Notes: generated by a model from the sequence alone, not told the origin. Counted from the first letter of the stretch, positions 18,472 through 27,303 are shown. The stretch is 64,000 nucleotides of DNA from Pseudomaricurvus hydrocarbonicus (GCF_011602365.1 NZ_JAAONZ010000016.1:97699-161698), one strand, 5' to 3'. Numbers and translations: made by a program.

Positions 18472-19431
18472 TCAAGCCGCCATTTCCATCCATCGCTGGT
18501 TTGGCGTCTTGTAACCTAAAGTTTTTCTTGGCCGAGTGTTTAGTCGCCTGACAGCTTTCCTGACTTCACATTGACCGACCAACTTTAAGTTGGTGCCTTT
18601 GGGAAAGTACTGTCGCAGAAGTCCATTTGAGTTTTCATTCAACCCCCTCTCCCAAGAACTGTAAGGGTGCGCAAAATACACTTCAGCATCAAGTGCTTTT
18701 GCAATTTTTTCATGCCCCGAGAACTCTTTGCCGTTGTCAGCGGTAATCGTATGTACATAGTTCTTATACGGCATCAACAGCGCTATCGTCGCTTTTGTCA
18801 CCTCTGCTGCTGTTTTGTGGGCAACCTGTGCACACAATACCTTCTGAGTGGTGCGCTCCACAATCGTTACCAAAGCGCCCTGATGACCCTTGCCTATCAT
18901 CGTGTCAATTTCCCAATCGCCAAGCCTGCCGCGATCGTCAACTATCGCAGGTCGTTCTTCTATGCCAACCCTATTTTTAATCTGGCCTCGGGTTGATTTA
19001 CCATGCCGTCGTTTATCGTACTTCTTGCCTTGACGCCGCAGATGTTGGTAAAGGTCACCGCCAGCTTGCTTGTCATTCCAAACATGCAAGTAAATAGATT
19101 CGTGACTGATGGGCTTGCCGTGCGCCACCTTCAACCAACCGGATATTTGCTCAGGACTCCATTCCAGACGCAGCTTGCTTTCAATCAGTCTCACCATGGA
19201 TACCGTCATCTTTGTCACTTTACAGGCCGCTTTGCGGCGTTCCGTGGCCGCTCTCTGAGCCTGCTTGTAGCGATATCCCCGATCTCCCGAGTTACGCGAT
19301 AGCTCTCTACTGATAGTGGATTGATTGGTGCCAATTTCGTTAGCGATAGCTCGCTGGCTAAAACCGGTTTTCTTTAATGTGTAAATCTGGCATCGTTGCT
19401 CATAGGTTAGCTGTTGGTATTGTCTCTTCAC
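18472..19431 (-). CDS. IS30-family transposase
   Basis: Intact, 319 residues. The N-terminal helix-turn-helix covers residues 8-45 (LTYEQRCQIYTLKKTG, then SQRAIANEIGTNQSTIS). The DDE residues are D176 (WEIDTMIG), D232 (ITADNGKEF) and E266 (GLNENSNGLLRQY), all in the IS30 arrangement. Full length and without stops, so the element may still be active. The C-terminus ends 8 bp inside the left inverted repeat. Confidence 0.95.
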   Translation of the reverse strand: MKRQYQQLTYEQRCQIYTLKKTGFSQRAIANEIGTNQSTISRELSRNSGDRGYRYKQAQRAATERRKAACKVTKMTVSMVRLIESKLRLEWSPEQISGWLKVAHGKPISHESIYLHVWNDKQAGGDLYQHLRRQGKKYDKRRHGKSTRGQIKNRVGIEERPAIVDDRGRLGDWEIDTMIGKGHQGALVTIVERTTQKVLCAQVAHKTAAEVTKATIALLMPYKNYVHTITADNGKEFSGHEKIAKALDAEVYFAHPYSSWERGLNENSNGLLRQYFPKGTNLKLVGQCEVRKAVRRLNTRPRKTLGYKTPNQRWMEMAA

Positions 19432-19500
19432 TGCTTCATCTCTTGCCGGAGAAAAAGGGCGAGAGCTTACCTTCAGCTAGCCCCTTCTTCTACAGGTTGA

Positions 19501-19527
19501 GGTGATGCACTTCGGATTTGAATCCGC
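19501..19527. repeat. IS30 right inverted repeat
   Basis: Begins GGTGATGCAC and ends GAATCCGC. It is a perfect 27-bp match to the left repeat in inverted orientation. Confidence 0.92.
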
Positions 19528-19529
19528 GA

Positions 19530-19694
19530 AATAATAATTCTACCCGAAAAGTTGAATATGACCGTATCGAAGAAGGTGTTTATCATAAAGGAAAATGGAT
19601 GCCAGGAAGAATTCTCAATGGAGATGAAAGAATTTCACTTCTACCAGATAATGATTTTAAACTAATTAATATCAAACTTCTCGACATCAAGTAA
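19530..19694 (+). pseudogene. GH35/DUF5597-like protein, C-terminal fragment
   Basis: 54 codons plus a TAA stop with no start codon, directly after the IS30 element. It contains VEEG-type, GKWMPGRILNGDE and LLDIK-end features found at the C-terminus of DUF5597-containing beta-galactosidases. Together with the 106-codon N-terminal piece it leaves roughly 350-400 residues of the original protein missing, so this is not a simple insertion. Confidence 0.65.
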
Positions 19695-19753
19695 ATTCAA
19701 ATTTTAAGGTAAATACTAAACCACCGCTATCTATCAAACATTTATTTCACACC

Positions 19754-19784
19754 AAACCTCTGTACTGTTATTATGCAGAGGTTT
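19754..19784 (+). terminator. Hairpin, possible terminator
   Basis: AAACCTCTG pairs with CAGAGGTTT (9 bp, 13-nt loop), 60 bp after the GH35 remnant. There is no T-run, so it may be a weak terminator for the old operon end. Confidence 0.4.
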
Positions 19785-19881
19785 GATTAATCAGCATGGC
19801 ACCACAGACTAATGTGTGCATAAGTTGTAAGAACTTTAAAAAAGTGGGTGACAAAAAACGTGTTATACACTCACAGAAACG

Positions 19882-19917
19882 TCCGACAAATTACTTCAGG
19901 CTCTGAAATTTGTCGGA
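19882..19917. repeat. Inverted repeat upstream-side of the flavin hydroxylase stop
   Basis: TCCGACAAATT and AATTTGTCGGA form a perfect 11-bp stem with a 14-nt loop. It lies 66 bp past the stop of the minus-strand monooxygenase gene and could end its transcript, though a clear U-tract is absent. Confidence 0.45.
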
Positions 19918-19982
19918 TAATAGGGTTTTAATTTTCGGTTTCTATGCCTGTCATTACTGATTTTAATTGAGTACTCATAAAA

Positions 19983-21248
19983 TCATATATGTAACTCCTC
20001 TAGCGACAAACTCATCGCCTCCTGATCTTTGAGGTAATCCTTATGAATCATCTTTTCCAGCACAGACGTCTTATCAAACACCAGATCGCGCAGCTTTGCT
20101 AAAGGGTAAGGTAATTGATGGAATACATTGCCGAGCTTGCGTGCAAATTCCACATGATGATTCACGTACGCAACCCGCTGTGATTCGAACTCACTGAAGG
20201 ACCGCTTAACGGACTCGACATCACTCAAGTCACAGCCTTGCAAGGCCTGCCCCAGAAAATAACCGTCTTCAATCGCCATGCCCATGCCATAGGCAGCGTA
20301 AGGCGACACCGGGTGAACGGCATCCCCCAGGCAGACCACACGCCCATTCGACCAGGAGCTCATCGAGGGTCGGTTATAGATATCCCAGCAAAAAATTTGT
20401 TTGTCGAAGTCAGTCACCTGTGGAAACCTGGGTAACGGATCGGCCCAATCACGCAGGATATTTTCAACATGGGTTTTCACACAGGCAGGTTCGGGGGCGT
20501 GTTCTTTTACGGGCTCAACAATCCACCACTCATAACCCGGCTTGCCATCCTGCAGCATGGGAAAATAACTGGCCTGATACTTGTGAGAGTGGGTGATAGC
20601 ACCTTCATTGGGTGGAATATCAGGCACATCTGCCGCATCACACCAGGCCAGCCAAACCCGCAAACCGACATGAAACAAATCTGCCTTACCAAACGCCTGC
20701 TGTGACACACCAGAGCGAACACCGTCTGCGCCGATCACAATATCGGCTTCGACACTGCGTGCGTTGCTAAAATGGACAGTCACACCTTCTTCAGTCTCTT
20801 CATAAGACTGAAACTCATGGCTGGCAACCAGAGTTCCCTCAGGTAGCAACTCCATCATCCTGGCGAAAGCGTTGGAACGCAGCATCCCATAGTGCCAGCC
20901 CTTGATGCCAAATGACCGCTCGATTGACGGGTTAAACGGCAAGCGGGCTCGTACCTTGCCCTTATCGTTGCGAAATTCAGTCACCGTATAGGAGCCAAAA
21001 TTATTCAGATCAACGCCGTAGTCTCGCAAAACGGCCAATACCGGTACACTCAACAGCACTGCCCCACCCAAGGGTTTCGGTTCAAGGTTGCGCTCGAAGA
21101 TACGCACATCAAAACCTTGCTTGATTAAGGCCAGTGCTGCTGAAACCCCACCCGGCCCCGCCCCGACAATGGCCACACGTTTGCCTTTGCGCCATGAGGG
21201 CATTCCGCCCGCCAAATTACTGTCCGTTACATAATTATTATCTGTCAT
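19983..21248 (-). CDS. FAD-dependent aromatic monooxygenase (3-hydroxybenzoate 6-hydroxylase/salicylate hydroxylase-like)
   Basis: Class A flavin hydroxylase of 421 residues. The Rossmann GAGPGG motif is near residue 30. The central DG motif is VIGADGVRSG (about 175-185), and the GD motif CLGDAVHPVSPY (about 303-314) is followed by GMGMAIEDG. These enzymes hydroxylate phenolic acids such as salicylate or 3-hydroxybenzoate using NAD(P)H and O2. It is divergently transcribed from an AraC gene and close to the glycoside locus, so it might process a phenolic aglycone, but this link is inference. The exact substrate cannot be told. Confidence 0.85.
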   Translation of the reverse strand: MTDNNYVTDSNLAGGMPSWRKGKRVAIVGAGPGGVSAALALIKQGFDVRIFERNLEPKPLGGAVLLSVPVLAVLRDYGVDLNNFGSYTVTEFRNDKGKVRARLPFNPSIERSFGIKGWHYGMLRSNAFARMMELLPEGTLVASHEFQSYEETEEGVTVHFSNARSVEADIVIGADGVRSGVSQQAFGKADLFHVGLRVWLAWCDAADVPDIPPNEGAITHSHKYQASYFPMLQDGKPGYEWWIVEPVKEHAPEPACVKTHVENILRDWADPLPRFPQVTDFDKQIFCWDIYNRPSMSSWSNGRVVCLGDAVHPVSPYAAYGMGMAIEDGYFLGQALQGCDLSDVESVKRSFSEFESQRVAYVNHHVEFARKLGNVFHQLPYPLAKLRDLVFDKTSVLEKMIHKDYLKDQEAMSLSLEELHI

Positions 21249-21303
21249 TGAGCACCTCGTTTTAATCTTTCACTTGATACGATTAGTGTAACGACTAACG
21301 AAT

Positions 21304-21345
21304 GGACTAAATATGTTAATTAATCCATAATATCGGACAAATAGT
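21304..21345. promoter_or_regulatory. Candidate AraC-type direct repeats
   Basis: GGACTAAATA at 21304 and GGACAAATAG at 21335 are spaced 31 bp apart in the 110-bp gap between the hydroxylase and the AraC gene. The spacing of about three helical turns would suit an AraC-family dimer. The repeats are short and imperfect. Confidence 0.3.
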
Positions 21346-21358
21346 CTTTGGTATTGTT

Positions 21359-22321
21359 ATGGATTTGCTCAGCAGTGTATTGTCGGCCTTATCCATTGAA
21401 TCCACCAGCATCTCTCGCTGGCGCTTGTCAGCGCCTTGGGCAGTGGATGTCAGAGAATTCTCTCCGGGTTATTGCCTCACCGTCGTTGCCGGAGGTTGCT
21501 GGATACTCACCGATCAAGAGGAGCCCATCTGGTTAAATGCGGGGGATACAATCCTGGTGCCCAGAGGTGGGGTCTGCCAGTTGTTGTCTGAACCCGGACT
21601 TCAGGCAACCCCCATTAATGAACTGCCCTGGACCGGGGACGAATATCGAGGCCTGGATGCCCGACACCGGCCCTCTTCGGCGCAACAGCTGATTTGGGGC
21701 GGCGACGGCAAGCCCTGCGATTTACTGGGATTGGCATTTACCTTCCAACGCAATCGCAGTGATTTTTTGTTGTCAACGCTGCCTGCCATCATTGTGTTAA
21801 ACCGTGTTGACGGCAAACTTTTGCCCCTCACCGAAATGGCGATTGAAAGCTTGATTGATGACGATCAACCCGGGTATGTCGCGGTAGCGGCTCAGCTTGC
21901 CGAGTTTATTATCATCAGCCTGATTCGCTCAGTGATTTTGTCAGACACCAGCAATCAAACGGGTACCGGTTGGCTGCGTGGCCTACAGGACAGGCATATT
22001 CAACGCGCCTTGACGGCGATGCACGCTGATCCTCAGCGGGACTGGTCACTGCGGTCACTGGCACAAGAGGCCCACCTGTCGCGGTCGGCTTTTGCTGATC
22101 GCTTTCATCGACTGGTAGGCCAGCCACCCATGGAATATCTTCACGGCTGGCGAGTGCAGCTGGCTACTGACCTGTTGGCCAAAGGCCAGCTTGCTATTAC
22201 GGAGATAGCCGGGCAACTGGGTTATCAATCCGACCGGGCTTTTCGTCGAGTTTTTAAGCAATTCCTGGGGGAGTCGCCATCGGCTTATCGCAAGCAATAT
22301 CAGGGTAAAGAGCAAAATTAG
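21359..22321 (+). CDS. AraC-family transcriptional regulator (cupin-type sensor)
   Basis: 320 residues. The N-terminal part (about 1-180) resembles the cupin-like AraC sensor (WLNAGDTILVPRGG). The C-terminal 100 residues hold two helix-turn-helix motifs, WSLRSLAQEAHLSRSAFADRF and ITEIAGQLGYQSDRAFRRVF, followed by the family's P-S-A-Y-R end. It is divergent from the flavin hydroxylase 110 bp away and likely controls it in response to an aromatic ligand. No strong ribosome site is visible before the ATG. Confidence 0.85.
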   Translation: MDLLSSVLSALSIESTSISRWRLSAPWAVDVREFSPGYCLTVVAGGCWILTDQEEPIWLNAGDTILVPRGGVCQLLSEPGLQATPINELPWTGDEYRGLDARHRPSSAQQLIWGGDGKPCDLLGLAFTFQRNRSDFLLSTLPAIIVLNRVDGKLLPLTEMAIESLIDDDQPGYVAVAAQLAEFIIISLIRSVILSDTSNQTGTGWLRGLQDRHIQRALTAMHADPQRDWSLRSLAQEAHLSRSAFADRFHRLVGQPPMEYLHGWRVQLATDLLAKGQLAITEIAGQLGYQSDRAFRRVFKQFLGESPSAYRKQYQGKEQN

Positions 22322-22594
22322 TCGTTATCGCACGCCGCTCAACCGCCTTGTGTCGCCCACGCTACCACTACTCGCCCTGATCGCTACAAATCCAGATTTA
22401 ATGCTAATCAATAATCTTAATTATAGACCCGTTAATTAAATCCATATTGCCATTATTTGTCTATTATTTGAGATCGACTGCTAACAAATGTGTAAAGCTC
22501 GGGAGATGAAATCACAGAATGCAAAATCGGATTAGAAGATCGGCCCTCAGAGGGATAAAATCAAGCTCTCAATTCATCCCTGTGTGGGAGTTAT

Positions 22595-23791
22595 GTGCTC
22601 GTGATGAAAAGTAAGTTTTATGGTCGTTTGATTGCAGTTCTGGGGTTATCACTGATGGCGGGAGGTGCCCTGGCACAGACCGAAGCCTTTCCCCAGTGTA
22701 TTCAGCGCTTGCAGGGTGAAGCCCGCGAACGGGGTTTCCCTGATCACCTGGTCGCAGTGCTTGGAGAGGTCAAGCCTCAGGAGCGTACCATCACCTACGA
22801 CCGCAACCAGCCTGAGTTCGTCCAAACCTTCGCCGGTTATTACAACAAACGGGTGAATGACTTTCGCATAGACAAGGGCCGCAAGTTGCTCAGCGAGAAC
22901 CGGGAATTTCTGGCGGAGCTGACACGACGTTATGGGGTGCCAGGACAGTATCTGGTGTCGTTTTGGGGTATGGAGAGTAATTTTGGTAATTTTATCGGCA
23001 AGATTCCCATTCTGGATACCCTCGCCACCCTCGCCTGCGACAATCGCCGCAGCACGTTTTTTACCGGTGAACTCTTCTCAGCCCTGGAGCTGATGCAGAC
23101 CTACGAGTTTGAGGTTGGGGACATGGAAGGCTCATGGGCCGGGGCCATCGGCCAAACCCAGTTTATCCCCTCGGTCTACGTCAGATACGGTATCGATGGT
23201 GACGGTGACGGCAAAGTGGATTTGTGGCGCAGCGAGAAAGATGCGCTGGCGTCAGCGGCCAACTTCCTCCAGCAACTGGGCTGGACACCAGAACTGCGCT
23301 GGGGCCGTGAAGTCCATTTGCCCGATGATTTCCCCTACCATCATGCTGGCATCAATAATGTTCGACCCCTGAGTGAATGGAAACAACTGGGGGTTGCCAA
23401 AGCCGACGGCTCGCCTTTACCCAATGCTGATGTTAAGGCTGTACTGTTGGTCCCTATCGGTGCCGACGGCCCCAAGTTTCTGGCCTACGATAATTTTCAT
23501 GTGATCATGAAATGGAACCGCTCGCAGTTTTACGCGCTTTCGGTCGGGGTGCTGGCGGACCGCATCAATGGTGCGGGGGGGTTACGCCAGCCTCTTCCGG
23601 ACACCCCTCCCCTGACCCGTGATCAGATCGTGCAGATACAGACACAACTCAAAGCCCGAGGCTTTGATGCCGGCGAAGCGGATGGGCAACTGGGGCCACA
23701 AACCAACAGCGCCATCCGTGACTTTCAAAAAAGCCAGAATCTACAGGCCGATGGTTTTGCCGATATGGAGCTTTTCCAGTCGCTGAACTGA
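22595..23791 (+). CDS. Lytic murein transglycosylase (MltB/SltB type) with peptidoglycan-binding domain
   Basis: 398 residues from GTG at 22595; an ATG at 22604 is an equally good start by signal peptide, and GGAG at 22587 fits the GTG better. The Sec signal ends at GALAQ. The transglycosylase core has catalytic E127 in FWGMESNFG and AIGQTQFIPS near residue 190. A C-terminal PG_binding_1 domain (about 340-398, with KARGFDAGEADGQLG) follows. It cleaves the MurNAc-GlcNAc bond to give 1,6-anhydro ends in the periplasm. It is a housekeeping-type gene with its own terminator and no link to the neighbours. Confidence 0.93.
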   Translation: MLVMKSKFYGRLIAVLGLSLMAGGALAQTEAFPQCIQRLQGEARERGFPDHLVAVLGEVKPQERTITYDRNQPEFVQTFAGYYNKRVNDFRIDKGRKLLSENREFLAELTRRYGVPGQYLVSFWGMESNFGNFIGKIPILDTLATLACDNRRSTFFTGELFSALELMQTYEFEVGDMEGSWAGAIGQTQFIPSVYVRYGIDGDGDGKVDLWRSEKDALASAANFLQQLGWTPELRWGREVHLPDDFPYHHAGINNVRPLSEWKQLGVAKADGSPLPNADVKAVLLVPIGADGPKFLAYDNFHVIMKWNRSQFYALSVGVLADRINGAGGLRQPLPDTPPLTRDQIVQIQTQLKARGFDAGEADGQLGPQTNSAIRDFQKSQNLQADGFADMELFQSLN

Positions 23792-23843
23792 GATGGCCGT
23801 TTGGATGGCCATTCCGTATCACGGACACAGTCGTCGCTACTTC

Positions 23844-23873
23844 GCCTGTAACGACGTTACAGGCATCTTTTTT
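23844..23873 (+). terminator. Rho-independent terminator after the lytic transglycosylase
   Basis: GCCTGTAAC and GTTACAGGC pair perfectly around a GAC loop and are followed by a T-rich tail, 53 bp after the stop codon. Confidence 0.9.
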
Positions 23874-23993
23874 GCTGTTGGTACAACCCCGGTGAGGAAC
23901 CCCGAGATTAAACCCATACAGTGAAAACAGATGCCCGTTTAGGCCTGCAGAAATATCTCAAAGTGATCCAGCGCATACCTACAATCACAACGG

Positions 23994-24836
23994 TCAATCC
24001 ACCTGCCCCCGATCGTGGGCGTGCAAAAGTTGCTCGAAGATCGCTACCAGACTGTCTCGGTACTCACCATGGGTAATGATGTAGCGCTGGTTGGCCGCCA
24101 GATCTTCCACCAAATGCCGGGTGGCGTACTCAACCGTCGCGACCTGGTCTGCCGAGGTCATGTTGCGGCTCGCCAGCATCACATCGATGTCCTCTCGGCA
24201 CACTTCGGTCTTGCCAAGCTCTGATGGTCTGGCTTGAATGCTGCTTTCGAGATGGCGGGTTATCATGCCCGACGGTAACATGATCGACACACCAATGCCC
24301 TCGTCCGCCAGTTCCATCCGCAGGGTCTCGCCATACCCCATCACCGCGTACTTACTGGTGGTGTACGCCCCCATCCTCACACCCGGGGTCAATGACGCAG
24401 ACGATGCGGTGATGACTATATGGCGGTGGCCCGCAATCTGGCGCAGCAGCGGCAGAAAGGCGTTAACCGTATGCACGACCCCCATCACGTTAACCCCCAG
24501 CACCCACTGCCAATCCTGCTCGGTCAGTCGATCCAGGGCGCCAAACTGTTGCACACCGACATTGGCACAGACCACGGTACAGCCACCAAACATTTCCTGT
24601 GTCGCCTTGGCAGCCGCGGCCAAAGAATGTTGATCGGCGACGTCCACAGCCATGGCAATGGCACTGCCTCCCCCATCACGGATCCGCTGAGCGGTAGCTT
24701 CAGCTGTGACACCATCGATATCCAATGCCACGATGGACATTCCCTCTGCCGCAAATCGCTCGACCATGCCCGCCCCGAGACCGGATCCAGCGCCCGTCAC
24801 AACCGCGACCCCGCCGCTAAAATAATTCTCTGCCAT
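23994..24836 (-). CDS. Short-chain dehydrogenase/reductase (P450 operon)
   Basis: About 280 residues from the ATG at 24836, which lies 5 bp after the SnoaL stop; an upstream ORF start would overlap that gene. Cofactor motif TGAGSGLGAG, NAG-equivalent CANVGV, catalytic Ser in ITASSAS and YTTSK. The family oxidises secondary alcohols or reduces ketones with NAD(P). It is the last gene of the ferredoxin-P450-SnoaL-SDR operon, so it probably oxidises an alcohol made by the P450. Confidence 0.88.
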   Translation of the reverse strand: MAENYFSGGVAVVTGAGSGLGAGMVERFAAEGMSIVALDIDGVTAEATAQRIRDGGGSAIAMAVDVADQHSLAAAAKATQEMFGGCTVVCANVGVQQFGALDRLTEQDWQWVLGVNVMGVVHTVNAFLPLLRQIAGHRHIVITASSASLTPGVRMGAYTTSKYAVMGYGETLRMELADEGIGVSIMLPSGMITRHLESSIQARPSELGKTEVCREDIDVMLASRNMTSADQVATVEYATRHLVEDLAANQRYIITHGEYRDSLVAIFEQLLHAHDRGQVD

Positions 24837-24841
24837 GTCCG

Positions 24842-25300
24842 TCACTCCTCGCGGTTCGGGTGCACATCCAGAAACAGCCGTGTCAGCTGTTGGCGCTGGA
24901 TGCGCCAACGGCCATCGGCGCAGCGAACATAATGTTCATGATAGTGACCATATCCCGTAAAGCCCGGATTGCCCTTGTGTTGCGTCTGTTCGGCTGACCA
25001 TACAATACGGTCCTGCATGGCCCAGATGACATCGGCGCTGTCGCCGTGAAATGTAATTTCAGGCGAATGCACCTGGTGTGCTGTGTTGGCCGCTTCGACC
25101 GAGCTGCGAATACTGGAGATCGCCTCTGCACGTCCGTGAATGGTATAGCCGCCCGCCGGGGCGGTATCGAGCAATAAGTCTTCGGTGAAGACATCGGTAA
25201 ACTCTTCCCAGTTCTTACTATCGAGGGCCCGGCAATAGCGCGCCTTGGTTTCACAAATGTCTAAATAATCACTAAAACTAAGCACCGTCATTTTCTTCAC
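24842..25300 (-). CDS. SnoaL/NTF2-like protein
   Basis: 152 residues of the cone-shaped NTF2 fold seen in SnoaL-like enzymes and ring-hydroxylating beta subunits. It begins with the family pattern D-Y-L-D-I-C-E-T-K-A-R-Y-C-R-A-L-D, then WEEFTDVFTEDLLLD, and near the end GHYHEHYVRCADGRWRI. A second Met at residue 4 (25291) is an alternative start. Such proteins act as isomerases, dehydratases or cyclases, or have no known activity. Placement between the P450 and SDR genes suggests a step on the same substrate. Confidence 0.82.
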   Translation of the reverse strand: MKKMTVLSFSDYLDICETKARYCRALDSKNWEEFTDVFTEDLLLDTAPAGGYTIHGRAEAISSIRSSVEAANTAHQVHSPEITFHGDSADVIWAMQDRIVWSAEQTQHKGNPGFTGYGHYHEHYVRCADGRWRIQRQQLTRLFLDVHPNREE

Positions 25301-25394
25301 CTGCTAACTCCCAGATTTAATTCGCGTTACAAAACCGGGTAAATCAGAAATACAAGGGGCTCACACACTGAACCCCAACCCTGAGCCTGTTTTT

Positions 25395-26669
25395 TTAGGC
25401 GGGCACCAAATCGACGTGGAGATTCGCTAATCCGCGAATGATATAACTCGGTTCGTAATTCAATGTTCGATTGCCGGGCGTGCCGTGCTTGTCCTCATTC
25501 AACGCAATGTGCGCAGTCTGCTTGAGAAAATGCTCCAGAATCACCGCCACTTCCGCTTTCGCCAGAGGGGCACCGGCACAGGTGTGCGAGCCTCGACCAA
25601 AGGCCAGATGCTCACGGATACGAGGTCGTTTAAGCTGAAATTCGTTCGGATGTTCCCAGCGCCGAGGATCCCGATTGGCGGCAGCCAGTCCTACCACAAT
25701 TCGCTTTCCGGCAGGCACAGAAACGCCTCCAATTTTGGTGTCCCTGACAGCCAGTCGGAAGGTTGCCTTGGTCGAGCCTTCCAGGCGCAGAACCTCCTCC
25801 AGAAAATCCGGGATCAAACCGGGATCAGCCCGCAGTGTATCCTGCAACCCAGGGGTTTCAGTGATAAAACGCGTTGCGTTACTGAGCAATTTCGCACTGG
25901 TATCCTGGCCGGCGCCAAACATGAACGTCGACAGTTTCACCAACTCGATCAAATCCGGCAGAGACCCATCCGGGTAGGTAAATTCTGCCAGCTCGCTCAG
26001 CACATCCACACCGGGATTTTCACGTCGCGCCTGCAGGTAGCCAAAGAAGAACATGCCCATATATTCCAGCGGCGACGGACCTTCCGTTTGCGTGCTCTCC
26101 ATATCACCCGGCGGGGGGGCCGAGTCAATCACTTCTCTAAACTTATCCCTGTCCTCGGACGGCACCCCGAGCAGATCGGCAATCACCATGGTGACATAGG
26201 GCGTGGCAATTTCGTTGACCATTTCACAGCGACCCTTTGCAACCGCGGCTTTCACTAACATCTCCGAGTAACTGAGCATAAACTCCTTGTTGGCTTTCAG
26301 GCGACTGGGCGTAAATAACCGGTTTACGATGGAGCGCACTTTCGAATGCAGTTCACCGTCATAGGTGACCACCAGACCGTAGGGGTCCATTTCCGCACGG
26401 TGCGCTTCAATCTGCTCAGAAATATCTTCACCCTCAGGCTCAAACGGCAAAGGTTGAGCCGCCCCGGATGTGCTGATCGCGGAGGAAAAATCCCGGTTGT
26501 TTCTCAACACCTCAATGCATTCATCATAACCACTGACAAACAGGGCGTCGTGTGTCTGCATTTGATACACGGGCCCCTGGGCCCGGATTTCTTCAAAATA
26601 TTCATAGGGGTTTAACAGCACCGATAAATCGGTAAAGTAATCTCGTTCCACAAAGTTTCTGCCACTCAT
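25395..26669 (-). CDS. Cytochrome P450 (bacterial class I)
   Basis: About 424 residues from the ATG at 26669. The I-helix has FGAGQDTS (Asp256, Thr257), the ExxR motif is EEVLR (Glu292, Arg295), and the haem loop AFGRGSHTCAGAPLA holds ligand Cys364. It is soluble, with no membrane anchor. It would hydroxylate a hydrophobic substrate (terpenoid, steroid or alkyl-aromatic types are common for this branch) using electrons from the ferredoxin encoded 90 bp upstream. A ferredoxin reductase is not in the operon. The substrate cannot be told. Confidence 0.93.
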   Translation of the reverse strand: MSGRNFVERDYFTDLSVLLNPYEYFEEIRAQGPVYQMQTHDALFVSGYDECIEVLRNNRDFSSAISTSGAAQPLPFEPEGEDISEQIEAHRAEMDPYGLVVTYDGELHSKVRSIVNRLFTPSRLKANKEFMLSYSEMLVKAAVAKGRCEMVNEIATPYVTMVIADLLGVPSEDRDKFREVIDSAPPPGDMESTQTEGPSPLEYMGMFFFGYLQARRENPGVDVLSELAEFTYPDGSLPDLIELVKLSTFMFGAGQDTSAKLLSNATRFITETPGLQDTLRADPGLIPDFLEEVLRLEGSTKATFRLAVRDTKIGGVSVPAGKRIVVGLAAANRDPRRWEHPNEFQLKRPRIREHLAFGRGSHTCAGAPLAKAEVAVILEHFLKQTAHIALNEDKHGTPGNRTLNYEPSYIIRGLANLHVDLVPA

Positions 26670-26758
26670 GTTCCATTCTCCCATCGCGTCTTTACTATCA
26701 GAAGACCAACCAGCTGCACATTCAATTTACGCTCGATACTTCACCATCATCGCAAGCG

Positions 26759-27076
26759 TTAATCTTCTTCTGCCACTGTCACTCTCAGGTTGTGATGTTC
26801 ATTGGTGAGACGTATTTGACAGGAAAGCCGCGAATACTCATTGAAATGCTCCGAGCCTTCCAGCAGGAATTGTTCATCTTCAGACATTGGTGACAACATC
26901 GATACAGACGCAGGATCGATGTGCACATGACAGGTGGCACAGGAACATACCCCGCCACAAATGGCCAATAACTCATCGACTCCGCCATCACTCATGGCCT
27001 GCATGAGGGTCGCCCCTTCCATAAATTCAATGATGCTATGTTCACCGTCTCTTTTGGTCACAATGACTTCGGGCAT
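26759..27076 (-). CDS. [2Fe-2S] ferredoxin, adrenodoxin/putidaredoxin type
   Basis: 105 residues. Cluster ligands C40, C46 and C49 (C-x5-C-x2-C in ICGGVCSCATCH) and C86 (LSCQIRL) match the vertebrate/P450-type ferredoxin spacing. It is the first gene of the operon and the presumed electron donor of the adjacent P450. It is preceded about 110 bp upstream by a near-consensus promoter overlapped by a TetR-type operator. Confidence 0.93.
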   Translation of the reverse strand: MPEVIVTKRDGEHSIIEFMEGATLMQAMSDGGVDELLAICGGVCSCATCHVHIDPASVSMLSPMSEDEQFLLEGSEHFNEYSRLSCQIRLTNEHHNLRVTVAEED

Positions 27077-27173
27077 GTGCAGCTCCTGATTATTTTTATG
27101 TCGTTACATTTTAGTGTGGATAAATACTGTGGCAGCCAATAAGCGGGGACGAAGGTCATGCGCTCCTTTACTG

Positions 27174-27190
27174 TGATACTGTGTGTATCA
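27174..27190. promoter_or_regulatory. TetR-type operator
   Basis: TGATAC-TGTGT-GTATCA is a perfect palindrome of 6-bp arms with a 5-bp centre, between the ferredoxin operon and the tetR-family gene. It overlaps the -10 box of the minus-strand promoter and touches a TATAAT box (27191-27196) on the plus strand. Binding would therefore repress both directions. Confidence 0.7.
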
Positions 27191-27214
27191 TATAATTTTG
27201 CAACCTGATGTCAA
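27187..27214 (-). promoter_or_regulatory. Sigma-70 promoter of the ferredoxin-P450 operon
   Basis: On the minus strand, a perfect TTGACA (27214-27209) is separated by 16 bp from TATGAT (27192-27187). It reads toward the ferredoxin gene with a leader of about 100 nt. The operator at 27174-27190 overlaps the -10 box and the expected start site. Confidence 0.65.
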
Positions 27215-27303
27215 CGACGAATTGACGAGGTCGCTGAAAATAAAAACTTACATTTATTGTTCACGCCGTATAATGCGAAAAACCACACCACTTCCAGACC
27301 GCC

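Larger units (their letters stand above)
18438..19527. mobile_element. IS30-family insertion sequence
   Basis: About 1.09 kb, bounded by perfect 27-bp inverted repeats at 18438-18464 and 19501-19527 (28 bp if the outermost C/G is counted). It encodes a single intact transposase on the minus strand. CGCG touches both ends and could be a target duplication or part of the repeats. The two flanks are non-adjacent parts of one gene, so the insertion is associated with a deletion. Confidence 0.92.

Noticed and set aside
18437..19528. CGCG as a definite IS30 target duplication
   Set aside because: The bases also extend the inverted repeats, and the flanks are non-adjacent parts of one gene, so a clean duplication is not expected.
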